From positions 1 to 5,552 of the forward strand of contig CALPYF020000094.1 in assembly GCA_943327755.2 (NCBI GenBank): a stretch of DNA of 5,552 bases. The letters run 5' to 3'. A program made the translations under genes and the position numbers. The stretch is from Deinococcus hopiensis KR-140. GTDB taxonomy: Bacteria > Deinococcota > Deinococci > Deinococcales > Deinococcaceae. The notes under the pieces were generated by a model. The model had not been told where the DNA came from, did not search any database, and saw only the letters and a program-made list of their open reading frames with translations. Positions 1 to 5,403 of this stretch are shown in pieces (position 1 is the stretch's first letter; every line of letters begins with the position of its first letter).

Positions 1-149
1 AGGTGAAGGCTCATGGCCGGGCGGCCATGAGCCTCGTGCGGTACGGCGCGGAGCGGCTGTGCCATGCCCTGCGGTGGAATCTCCCCGAGTTACCCGCACT
101 GATCAGGCTGCTGAGCACGCCATTTCACGCGCCAGGCGCGGCTTGAAGG
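1..149 (+). mobile_element. Left IS end (149-bp inverted repeat copy)
   Basis: Bases 1-149 are identical, base for base, to the reverse complement of 5404-5552. Identity stops sharply at 150 (A here, C in the other copy). The repeat runs to the very first base, so only the inner part of a longer element is visible. It is coding in one frame and ends three bases after a stop codon, which fits the end of an insertion sequence rather than a stand-alone terminal inverted repeat. The outer boundary and the target duplication lie outside the window. Confidence 0.8.
3..146 (+). CDS. Transposase C-terminal fragment (IS4-like), 5' truncated by window edge
   Basis: The open frame enters from the left edge and ends at TGA 144-146, giving 47 residues that start VKAHGRAAMSLVRYGAERL and end TPFHAPGAA. 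The basic HGR-A-SL-RYG-ERL pattern resembles the extreme C-terminus of IS4-family (DDE) transposases, where a KRHGR-A-S-FR-GL-type stretch is common. That is family knowledge recalled by eye, not a database hit. The catalytic DDE residues would lie upstream and are not visible. The same 47 residues are encoded in mirror image at the right edge. If this is not a transposase, it is still the end of a duplicated gene. Confidence 0.55.
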   Translation: MKAHGRAAMSLVRYGAERLCHALRWNLPELPALIRLLSTPFHAPGAA

Positions 150-337
150 AGAGAGGCCATGGGATTCCCATTGCTAGCTTTTGGAGGCAACACGTTTGAG
201 GGTGCCTCAACCGGAGATGTGTGAAAGGAGTGGATAACAGGTCCTCCACCGGGTGATTTGAGATATGTGTTCGATAAAGGTCACGCAGGTATTGGCGTCC
301 CCTTCGCTCTCATCGTGTTGTGACATGCTCTTAGGCC
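150..337. other. Intergenic gap between left IS end and the first gene
   Basis: No convincing gene lies in these 188 bases. A 21-residue open frame (159-224) begins seven bases after AAGGAG (146-151), a ribosome-binding-like sequence formed across the IS junction, but it resembles nothing known and is probably chance or a gene tail. I see no clear -35/-10 pair for the gene starting at 338. The AT-richer stretch around 256-279 is the most likely promoter area, but no spacing fits well. Confidence 0.4.
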
Positions 338-1045
338 ATGTCTGCTGTCGCCGCTCCTCCGCAAGAGCACACTGTTTCCCTGGGGGACGATCACTCCCCC
401 CAAGGGCAACTGACGTTTCGGAAGCCGCCTGCGCGACTAAAGTGGACCCGCGACAAGGTACTCGCCTGGATGGTGCGGTATATCCGGCGCCATGCGAATC
501 TACCCTCCCGAACGGAGTACTTCGAAACGCAGGACGACGGGCCCGACGAGAGCACCATCCGCCTGCGACTTGGTGCGTGGAAGCCTGCCTGGCGGACCGC
601 CCTACAGGTCATTCTGGACGAAGCTGAGGCACCGCGCGGTCAAGACGGTCACCGGACTTGCACCCAACCAGACCCGGAGCCTGCCCAGAACCTACAGACC
701 GCAGTGCTGGACGGCCTACGTGGTGGGCTGCGGCCCTTTGAACTGGCCCGGGACCTGCGGGTGCCACGGGCCCTGATTCTCTCCATTCGGGACGAGCTCC
801 GGCTGACTCTGCCAGACCCGAATCTTGGTCGGGCGAGGCGGACGCGGAAGAGTCGGCCCCCCACGGCACTTGAACAGTCGTGGAGGCAGGTCGCTTGGCC
901 CGCATCGGCACTGGACATGACACGACTGATCTACGGGCAGAACCCCACTCAGCAGGAACTGAACCGGGTGCGGGTGCAACTGTTCAGACTGGTTCAGCAC
1001 GGCCGACTGAACAAGATAGGGCGAGACCAGTACGAGTTACCTTGA
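338..1045 (+). CDS. Putative DNA-binding protein with HNH-repeat-like (homing-endonuclease-associated) module
   Basis: This encodes a 235-residue soluble protein with no signal peptide or membrane segment. Residues about 36-90 (WTRDKVLAW... then LPSRTEY... then STIRLRLGAWKPAWRTAL) match the homing-endonuclease-associated repeat pattern: a helix, a 'G/N-x-P-S/T' turn, an 'STI' helix, then 'FGSW-x-A-A'. Residues about 123-155 look like a helix-turn-helix (ELARDLRVPRALILSIRDEL). After a basic linker (163-174), residues 190-235 have a winged-helix look ending in NKIGRDQYELP. No HNH or LAGLIDADG nuclease catalytic motif is present, so DNA recognition rather than cleavage is inferred. The ATG at 338 is the first start in frame, but its ribosome binding site is weak (TTAGG). 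It lies between an IS end and the convergent pilin operon, so it could be an accessory regulator. The protein as a whole is not one I recognise. Confidence 0.7.
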   Translation: MSAVAAPPQEHTVSLGDDHSPQGQLTFRKPPARLKWTRDKVLAWMVRYIRRHANLPSRTEYFETQDDGPDESTIRLRLGAWKPAWRTALQVILDEAEAPRGQDGHRTCTQPDPEPAQNLQTAVLDGLRGGLRPFELARDLRVPRALILSIRDELRLTLPDPNLGRARRTRKSRPPTALEQSWRQVAWPASALDMTRLIYGQNPTQQELNRVRVQLFRLVQHGRLNKIGRDQYELP

Positions 1046-1064
1046 GTGATTCGGAGCGCAGCGG

Positions 1065-1094
1065 AAGGGCCACGAGACTCATCCCGTGGCCCTT
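1065..1094. terminator. Bidirectional hairpin between convergent genes
   Basis: AAGGGCCACG (1065-1074) and CGTGGCCCTT (1085-1094) form a perfect 10-bp stem with a 10-base loop. It sits in the 66-base gap between the stop of the plus-strand gene (1045) and the stop of the minus-strand pilin operon (1112). Its location and GC-rich stem fit a shared terminator. There is no strong T-tract on either side: the plus strand continues GCCCTCCCCTTCT, and the minus strand has only the stem-end TT followed by CCGC. Confidence 0.65.
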
Positions 1095-1111
1095 GCCCTC
1101 CCCTTCTGAGG

Positions 1112-2986
1112 TCAGCGGCGGTCTTGCTCGGACTGGCCGTACTGGATGACCTGACGGTTGGGCATCAGGTTCGTCATGGATGTGGTCGGGAAGAAGGGCG
1201 GAGCCAGGCCGTTCAGCATGCGCTGGTCGTACGTGAAGCTGCGCCCCAGACCGCTCGTGCAGTTGCCAGACACCGAGTTGAATTTACCAAAAGCGCCGTA
1301 TTTGCGTTGAATAACGCCGCCCAGAATGTAAGCGGTGCCGAGACTGCAAGAAACAGTCGTGTAGTTCTCAACCTCAACGGTGTCGTCCGCCATGATCGTT
1401 GCCTGAATCTGCACGTCAGTCGGGACATTCAACGCACTGTTGGAATTCCCTGCACCGATCCGGACGGCACCGCCACTGCTGTAGATCCCAAGGACGTTCT
1501 TCTGCGCGAGAGGATCGCTCGAGCAGTTGGGAACTTGCACGTCCCCATTGCTGTCCCGTCGGAGTGCACCATCACACGGATTGTCCGTGTACTTCAGGTC
1601 ACCTGTGATTCTGATGTCGTCATTCGAGACGACTGTAATCCCAGCAAAGCTGGCCAGAGCTGGTGGCGCCGTATTGGGATTGGTGCTGTTGGCCGGAACA
1701 CGCGCTGGTCCTTTCAGACTATTAATGCCGCCGTTGCCGTAAATGACACCGTTAAATCGGGTGATAGGTGTGGGAGGCACGAGATTGTTGAGAGCTGGTA
1801 CCCAAACCAATCCGACTTTTTGATACAGCGGGCCAGGACCCCCATTGACGGGGTCTTCCATCACGCGGTATTGCGTGGTCGTCACAGGTGAAGTGGTTGT
1901 CGTGACTGTGATGGCCTGATAGTTCTGACCAGCCATGATGGTCCCCGCCTCACCGACGCCCGTGTTCAGTACGATATTAGAGTTCGCGTTATTGATGTAG
2001 AGCCCAGCCTGTTGTGCCGCTGCGGCCTGATCGTTGGAATTGGTCGGGAACGGGATTTCAGGTGCATTCCAGGACACCCCGTTGGTGAATTCAGGCTGCG
2101 TGTACGAATAGGTCGGCGGGTTGAGTTGCGACGGATTTCGGAACGCTGTTGTCCCGTTGGATGCCGCGAAGAATCCTCCTGGTGTGCCGCGGTCTTTCAC
2201 GCCACTACTGCTGACGGCACCACCGAACCAGGGTTCACCGTTGAATGCGAAATTCCCGTTGGTATGAACGGGGCCATTGAAGAGCGTGCGGGAGGTGAAA
2301 TAGATGCTGGCGGACGAGCCCTGCTGGTGCTGATCGGTGAGCAGAGCGAATCGGGCGAAGCTGCCGTTTCCTACCGTGAAGCGGTACTCACCGTTGACGG
2401 TCAGGGTGCGGCGGGCGGTGCCTTCCGACGCGGCAACGACCATGACGTACGGCAGGCTGTATTCCTGGGTGCTGTTTCGGGCACCCGACAGGAACCGGCC
2501 CTCTCCAAGCCCGACCGTGGTGGCCGGCTCACCGTCACAGGCGGGCAACTGACCTGTAAAGGTCATGCGGATGCTCAGATATTGATTGTTTTTGACTTGG
2601 TACGGCCCATAGCAGCCTGCGCCAGGCAGGCGAGGTTGGAGGTCGTTACCGAGCAGATCCAACTTCTGTGCCACGATGTTGGCCGGCGGACGGGTGGTGA
2701 TATAGCCCGATGCGAACACCCAGGTCGAGGCATTGCCGATCAGGTTTTGTTGAGCAAGGTTGACGACGGAGTCCCCCATCTTTGCGCCAACTGGGCCTTG
2801 CAGCAGACTCTGGGCGAAATTCCGGCCACCCTGCGCGACCGCAAGGGTTCGGGTAACGCGGAGCGAGTCGCCCGTCTGCTGCAAATTGAGAATGGTCAGC
2901 CGGGTCATGACGGCGAACACCCCAGTCAGGATAAGCACCAGCATCAGGACAGTGACGACCGCTATTCCTTGGTCACGCTGTTTCAT
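1112..2986 (-). CDS. PilX/ComZ-like large minor pilin, putative pilus-tip component
   Basis: This 624-residue protein is the last gene of the pilin operon. The N-terminus MKQRDQG followed by IAVVTVLMLVLILTG is a PilX/GspK-type prepilin leader with a hydrophobic helix (about 8-28). Cleavage after Gly7 would put Thr, not Glu, at mature +5, as in tip-initiating GspK. The helix continues amphipathically to about 60. The rest is long, Gly/Asn/Ser/Thr-rich and beta-predicted. Residues about 411-570 (FNGVIYGNGG, VVSNDDIRITGDL, VLGIYSSGGAVRIG, AYILGGVIQRKYGAFG) look like the beta-solenoid/DUF4900-type region of such proteins. Six cysteines (125, 150, 471, 488, 547, 576) could form disulfides outside the cell. 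Position and size match Thermus ComZ, a competence pilin proposed to bind DNA at the pilus tip; DNA binding here is inference. A strong ribosome binding site supports the ATG. Confidence 0.85.
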   Translation of the reverse strand: MKQRDQGIAVVTVLMLVLILTGVFAVMTRLTILNLQQTGDSLRVTRTLAVAQGGRNFAQSLLQGPVGAKMGDSVVNLAQQNLIGNASTWVFASGYITTRPPANIVAQKLDLLGNDLQPRLPGAGCYGPYQVKNNQYLSIRMTFTGQLPACDGEPATTVGLGEGRFLSGARNSTQEYSLPYVMVVAASEGTARRTLTVNGEYRFTVGNGSFARFALLTDQHQQGSSASIYFTSRTLFNGPVHTNGNFAFNGEPWFGGAVSSSGVKDRGTPGGFFAASNGTTAFRNPSQLNPPTYSYTQPEFTNGVSWNAPEIPFPTNSNDQAAAAQQAGLYINNANSNIVLNTGVGEAGTIMAGQNYQAITVTTTTSPVTTTQYRVMEDPVNGGPGPLYQKVGLVWVPALNNLVPPTPITRFNGVIYGNGGINSLKGPARVPANSTNPNTAPPALASFAGITVVSNDDIRITGDLKYTDNPCDGALRRDSNGDVQVPNCSSDPLAQKNVLGIYSSGGAVRIGAGNSNSALNVPTDVQIQATIMADDTVEVENYTTVSCSLGTAYILGGVIQRKYGAFGKFNSVSGNCTSGLGRSFTYDQRMLNGLAPPFFPTTSMTNLMPNRQVIQYGQSEQDRR

Positions 2987-2990
2987 GAAA

Positions 2991-2995
2991 CCTCC
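2991..2995 (-). promoter_or_regulatory. Strong ribosome binding site for the ComZ-like gene
   Basis: On the minus strand GGAGG lies four bases before the ATG at 2986, inside the 12-base gap after the preceding gene's stop (2999-3001). It fixes the start and suggests independent re-initiation on the polycistronic message. Confidence 0.8.
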
Positions 2996-2998
2996 AGC

Positions 2999-3859
2999 TC
3001 AGCACGTCACCGAAGTATTCGGGACGATATATTTCAGGGGGGAGTTGGTCAAAGTAAAAACTTTGGGAATCTCGACGCTGGCGGAGAGGCTGCGGGTCTT
3101 GACGCCGCTCGGTTCCGTACGCTCCATGTCAAGTCGCAGACCCACTCGGGAGAGCGTGGCGCTGGCAGGGACATCCTGCATCCGGGTATACGTCGTCCCG
3201 ACTGTATCGATGTAGGTGACGTTGAACGCAGATACGCCGTAGGCAAGTGGTGTTTCAGTTCCTTGCGAACTGCGGTACAGGATCTTCTGAGCGGTATTCA
3301 AGGAGTACCCGACGAGATTCACGCGCTGCACCAGATTGTCGGGGCTGGAACAGATGGTGTTCATGGTAGTGGCGTGGGCGAGCGTGACCGCCCCCCCGGT
3401 TGTGACGGCCGTGGTGAGCACGTGACTGGTGGCTGTCTTCTGAGCTGTGGTCGGGTTGATCAGCAGGAAACGGGTCCCAACGGGCCAGGAAAATGCGCTT
3501 GGAGTAATGATGTCGACCGCAGCTGACGTGTTGAAAGCTGCAGCTGGGCCCGTGACACTGTGGACGGCCGTATCTGTGAGCCGAGCGATGGAAATGCTGG
3601 TATTCGCACTCACGTAGGGCTGGCTGGTGATCAGCCCGTAGGCGGAGTTGCGGAGGTCCTGGGTGATGATCTGCGAGGTTCGGCGCAGGCTGGATTCCAG
3701 GCTGACCGTGGATTCTGTGTTGCGCTGCTGGGTCAGGGCGCCGGTGAAGGCCGTAAAGACAATGCCGAGGATGACCAGGAGAACGCTCATGGCGACGAGC
3801 AGTTCCACCAGCGTGAAGCCACGCGTCCGAAATTCAGTAGATGGTGTCTGCTTCCGCAC
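2999..3859 (-). CDS. PilW/PilA3-like minor pilin (type IV prepilin)
   Basis: This 286-residue protein has a class III (prepilin) signal: a basic leader of 14 residues ending RTRG, cleavage before Phe15, then FTLVELLVAMSVLLVILGIVF with Glu at mature +5 (residue 19). The hydrophobic helix (about 15-38) would anchor the subunit in the membrane and then pack in the pilus core. After it come an amphipathic helix with RRTSQIITQDLRNSAYG (about 59-75), typical of PilW/GspJ-type pilins, and a Thr/Ser/Val-rich beta domain with two cysteines, one in the middle (TICSS) and one at the C-terminus. The start is GTG at 3859, which overlaps the upstream gene by 26 bases. A GAGGAG nine bases upstream supports it, and no ATG precedes the leader. 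It is third in the operon, the place of pilA3 in Thermus, and would help form the minor-pilin complex that initiates a type IV pilus. Confidence 0.85.
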   Translation of the reverse strand: MRKQTPSTEFRTRGFTLVELLVAMSVLLVILGIVFTAFTGALTQQRNTESTVSLESSLRRTSQIITQDLRNSAYGLITSQPYVSANTSISIARLTDTAVHSVTGPAAAFNTSAAVDIITPSAFSWPVGTRFLLINPTTAQKTATSHVLTTAVTTGGAVTLAHATTMNTICSSPDNLVQRVNLVGYSLNTAQKILYRSSQGTETPLAYGVSAFNVTYIDTVGTTYTRMQDVPASATLSRVGLRLDMERTEPSGVKTRSLSASVEIPKVFTLTNSPLKYIVPNTSVTC

Positions 3860-4286
3860 AGCTGATCGCTCCTCGGTTGCGCCAGCAGGCGCGAATGGTG
3901 TACAGCTCGGCTGGGCTGCTCAGAACGCTAGTACTGCCCTGCACGGGGTTGTACTGCGTGGTGTTGGAGACGATCACGCAGTAGTTTTGTGAATTTGCGG
4001 GGAGGGTGCAGGTGGACCCGGAGGTAGGAGCTGAAACTGGCGCTGTGAAGTTGGTGGGGGTGTAGAAACGAAGTTCGGATGAGCCTGAATCGAGGGTAAT
4101 GGCGTGCTGGTTGACCTGGGCGGTAATGGCTGCGATGAGTTGGGTGGCGCGTGTGGAGAGTGCCGCGGCCTGGTTGCCTTGCATACTGGAGAGGTAGGCC
4201 GTCACGGCGGCTGTACTCAGGATGGCGAGCATGGCGAGCGCGACAATCACTTCAACGAGCGTGAGGCCTTGATCGGGATGGTTCAT
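3834..4286 (-). CDS. PilV/PilA2-like minor pilin (type IV prepilin)
   Basis: This 150-residue protein starts MNHPDQG, followed by LTLVEVIVALAMLAIL. The prepilin-peptidase site is Gly7-Leu8, with Glu12 at mature +5. The 'G-L-T-L-V-E-V-I-V-A-L' form is typical of the PilV/GspI subgroup. The hydrophobic N-terminal helix (8-32) continues as an Ala/Gln-rich amphipathic helix to about 62, followed by a small beta domain with four cysteines (93, 103, 134, 143), probably two disulfides. An open frame extends 24 codons farther upstream, but I place the start at ATG 4286. It forms an ATGA overlap with the stop of the preceding pilin, has AGGCGG seven bases before it, and gives a normal short leader, while the upstream extension is Arg/His/Pro-rich and unlike a leader. 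The overlap implies translational coupling. It corresponds in position to pilA2 of the Thermus competence cluster. Confidence 0.85.
   Translation of the reverse strand: MNHPDQGLTLVEVIVALAMLAILSTAAVTAYLSSMQGNQAAALSTRATQLIAAITAQVNQHAITLDSGSSELRFYTPTNFTAPVSAPTSGSTCTLPANSQNYCVIVSNTTQYNPVQGSTSVLSSPAELYTIRACWRNRGAISCAEADTIY
3869..3874 (-). promoter_or_regulatory. Ribosome binding site deciding the GTG start of the PilW-like gene
   Basis: GAGGAG on the minus strand ends nine bases before GTG 3859, inside the coding sequence of the upstream pilin. It supports the unusual GTG start and the 26-base gene overlap. Confidence 0.7.
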
Positions 4287-4777
4287 TGAACGACCGCCTG
4301 GCCGCTGGCGGAGATGAGAATGGCGCGCTGCGTGCCGCTGCGGCTGGCCTGGAGGCAAGGCACGGTGGTACCGTTGTACGGGCAGGTCTGAAGGGTGTTG
4401 AGTCGGGTGACGAGACCGGGGGCGGAGACGCAGAGGAAGCCGGTGGCCGTCTGAGTCACGTCGGTGGGTTTAGTGATGGTGGTGTCGGTTGAGGCGAGGG
4501 TGGGTGTGGTGCCGGTTTCACAGGCGTCTGGGGTGAGGGTGGACTGTGCGGGGCCCCAGCGGACGCCGGCCGTGTCGTACAGGATGACGTAGAGGCGGTT
4601 AGTGCTGTTGGCGCGGGAGGTGGCTTGCTGAACCGACAGCGCAATCTCGTTGACATATCCGGAGAAGGTCAGTGTTCTGGATGTGCTTCTGAAACTCACG
4701 ATGCCGATGGCCGCAAGGATGCCGATGATGGCCATGGCCGTCAGCAGTTCAATCAGGGTGAAACCCGGGGCCTTCAT
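4283..4777 (-). CDS. GspH/PilA1-like minor pilin (type IV prepilin), first gene of operon
   Basis: This 164-residue protein begins MKAPG, then FTLIELLTAMAIIGILAAIGI: prepilin cleavage at Gly5-Phe6, with Glu10 at mature +5. The helix continues through SFRSTSRTLTFSGYVNEIALSVQQATSRA in short stretches typical of GspH/FimT-type pilins, followed by a Thr-rich beta domain ending in ILISASGQAVV. Cysteines at 86, 116, 132 and 141 may form two disulfides. An in-frame ATG at 4819 would add 14 residues (178 in total). I prefer 4777 because the longer N-terminus is hydrophobic and unlike a leader, and because 4819 would fall between the elements of the candidate promoter. The ribosome binding site for 4777 is weak. 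It leads an operon ordered like pilA1-pilA2-pilA3-comZ of Thermus and should act in pilus priming. Confidence 0.85.
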   Translation of the reverse strand: MKAPGFTLIELLTAMAIIGILAAIGIVSFRSTSRTLTFSGYVNEIALSVQQATSRANSTNRLYVILYDTAGVRWGPAQSTLTPDACETGTTPTLASTDTTITKPTDVTQTATGFLCVSAPGLVTRLNTLQTCPYNGTTVPCLQASRSGTQRAILISASGQAVVQ

Positions 4778-4803
4778 GCCTAGATGATCCCAGAACTGAA
4801 GCG

Positions 4804-4833
4804 CTCGTAACACCATCAAATAGGGGGTGTCAA
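4804..4833 (-). promoter_or_regulatory. Candidate promoter of the pilin operon
   Basis: On the minus strand a perfect TTGACA (4833-4828) is followed after 18 bases by TACGAG (4809-4804), a weak -10 that matches consensus in three of six positions. The start of transcription would fall near 4797, about 20 bases before ATG 4777. The -35 is convincing and the -10 is not, so this may need an activator. Confidence 0.45.
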
Positions 4834-4845
4834 AAGTGAACTTTT
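4832..4845. promoter_or_regulatory. Dyad overlapping the -35 element, operator-like
   Basis: AAAAGT (4832-4837) and ACTTTT (4840-4845) are perfect inverted arms separated by GA. They touch the TTGACA element, a position where a bound regulator could block or recruit polymerase. The arms are short, so chance is possible. Confidence 0.3.
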
Positions 4846-5037
4846 CTACGTGTGTGACGCCATTAATGTCGAGTAATCCACAACTGCATGACTGAATGTC
4901 AAAGCGTAGATGAAGCCGCTGACAGGATGGGCGACCCGCACGATGAGCGGTGTCACCCGGGTGTCCTGCTAATTAAGATAATTAGCAAAAAACGAGTACG
5001 ATTCTGAACGACAAAGACTCATATCCACCCGGTAACA
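4846..5037. other. Intergenic regulatory region upstream of the pilin operon
   Basis: Together with its flanks, the span between the XRE gene and the pilin operon is about 300 bases without a convincing gene. It holds a CACCCGGGTG palindrome (4954-4963) and an AT-rich palindrome followed by six A (4968-4992). Several stop codons in each frame argue against a missed protein. An unrecognised small RNA or a second promoter is possible. Confidence 0.4.
4968..4986. repeat. AT-rich palindrome, possible operator
   Basis: GCTAATTA (4968-4975) and TAATTAGC (4979-4986) form perfect 8-bp arms around AGA, followed by six A on the plus strand. The AT-richness stands out in this GC-rich window. It could be a protein-binding site or an upstream promoter element. 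As a plus-strand terminator it lacks T after the stem and has A instead. Confidence 0.4.
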
Positions 5038-5077
5038 AGGTAGATGCGGCTTGAGTATAGCCAAGCTGCATCTACCT
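5038..5077 (-). terminator. Long hairpin downstream of the XRE gene, probable terminator
   Basis: The arms at 5038-5053 (from AGGTAGATGC to GGCTTG) and 5062-5077 (from CAAGCT to GCATCTACCT) pair over 16 positions with one G-T wobble around an 8-base loop. It begins about 40 bases after the XRE stop codon on the minus strand and insulates the pilin promoter from that gene. The following T-tract is poor (the stem is followed by TGTTACC), so an attenuator, a protein-binding dyad or a structured RNA are alternatives. Confidence 0.55.
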
Positions 5078-5117
5078 CGTCGTGAGCCTTACGTTATTAC
5101 TGGGTCATCTGGTGCGT

Positions 5118-5324
5118 TCACTGTTTCTTCTCGACAAGCTGAATATCTTGCTTGAGAATGTCAAGAATCATATCCAGATGTGTGACGGGAATATTATTCC
5201 CGCCTGTGACATATGAGGAGACGCTGGACGAGTTGATCTGGAGGCGTTGGGCAAGTTCTGCCTGTGCCCCCCGCTTCCCCCGTAGGGCGGCTCTCAGGGC
5301 ATCCTGAAATTCAGTGTAGTTCAC
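5118..5324 (-). CDS. Small XRE/Cro-type helix-turn-helix regulator
   Basis: This 68-residue protein is little more than one XRE (HTH_3-like) domain. A first helix (about 4-15) is followed by QAELAQRLQINSSSVSSYVTGG (21-42, shown as two helices: AELAQRLQ and SSSVSSYV), then NNIPVTHLDMILDILKQDIQL as the closing helices, ending in Lys-rich VEKKQ. The Gln/Ala 'Q-x-E-L-A-x-x-L' recognition pattern is typical of phage-repressor-like regulators. The start is GTG 5324. A TAG four codons upstream in the same frame prevents a longer protein with continuous reading. No Shine-Dalgarno lies at normal distance, but TAGTTT (5337-5332 on the minus strand) fits a -10 so close to the start that a leaderless transcript is possible. 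It is divided from the pilin operon by a hairpin and about 200 bases. It may regulate itself, the pilins, or a lost neighbour removed by the IS. Confidence 0.75.
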   Translation of the reverse strand: MNYTEFQDALRAALRGKRGAQAELAQRLQINSSSVSSYVTGGNNIPVTHLDMILDILKQDIQLVEKKQ

Positions 5325-5325
5325 G

Positions 5326-5354
5326 TGTACAAACTATCTGACTCCGTTTGTGCA
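5326..5354. promoter_or_regulatory. Inverted repeat at the XRE gene start, candidate autoregulatory operator
   Basis: TGTACAAAC and GTTTGTGCA are inverted arms matching at eight of nine positions, separated by 11 bases. The repeat ends two bases before the GTG start and covers the candidate -10. The size and spacing suit a dimer of a small XRE protein binding two successive turns of DNA. Confidence 0.5.
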
Positions 5355-5403
5355 TGCCGTAGGGGCAGATTGACTGCTGCCGACCTCTGTACCGGACATC
5401 TTG

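Noticed and set aside
8..33. Perfect 11-bp stem with a 4-base loop near the left edge, mirrored at 5520-5545, as a terminator or hairpin recombination end
   Set aside because: It lies inside the transposase-like reading frame (a palindromic codon stretch), has no T-tract, and is not at the element's end.
1..149. Long terminal inverted repeats as ends of a linear plasmid, phage or novel transposon
   Set aside because: The repeat is coding, ends just after a stop codon, and continues past the window edge. No transposase, replication or phage gene lies between the copies.
1046..1891. 281-codon plus-strand open frame directly after the DNA-binding protein gene
   Set aside because: It lies antisense to the ComZ-like gene, starts inside the terminator gap, and has no motif or ribosome binding site of note.
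2012..3526. 504-codon plus-strand open frame opposite two pilin genes
   Set aside because: It is wholly antisense to the PilX- and PilW-like genes, which have clear prepilin motifs and ribosome binding sites. Its protein is Arg/Gly/His-rich with no recognisable domain, as expected of a shadow frame in GC-rich DNA.
4287..4358. Twenty-four-residue N-terminal extension of the PilV-like pilin
   Set aside because: It overlaps the preceding pilin, is Arg/His/Pro-rich, and would give an abnormal leader. ATG 4286 has the coupling overlap and a ribosome binding site.
4778..4819. Fourteen-residue N-terminal extension of the first pilin from ATG 4819
   Set aside because: The extension is hydrophobic and aromatic, unlike a prepilin leader. 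It has no ribosome binding site and overlaps the candidate promoter. It remains possible.
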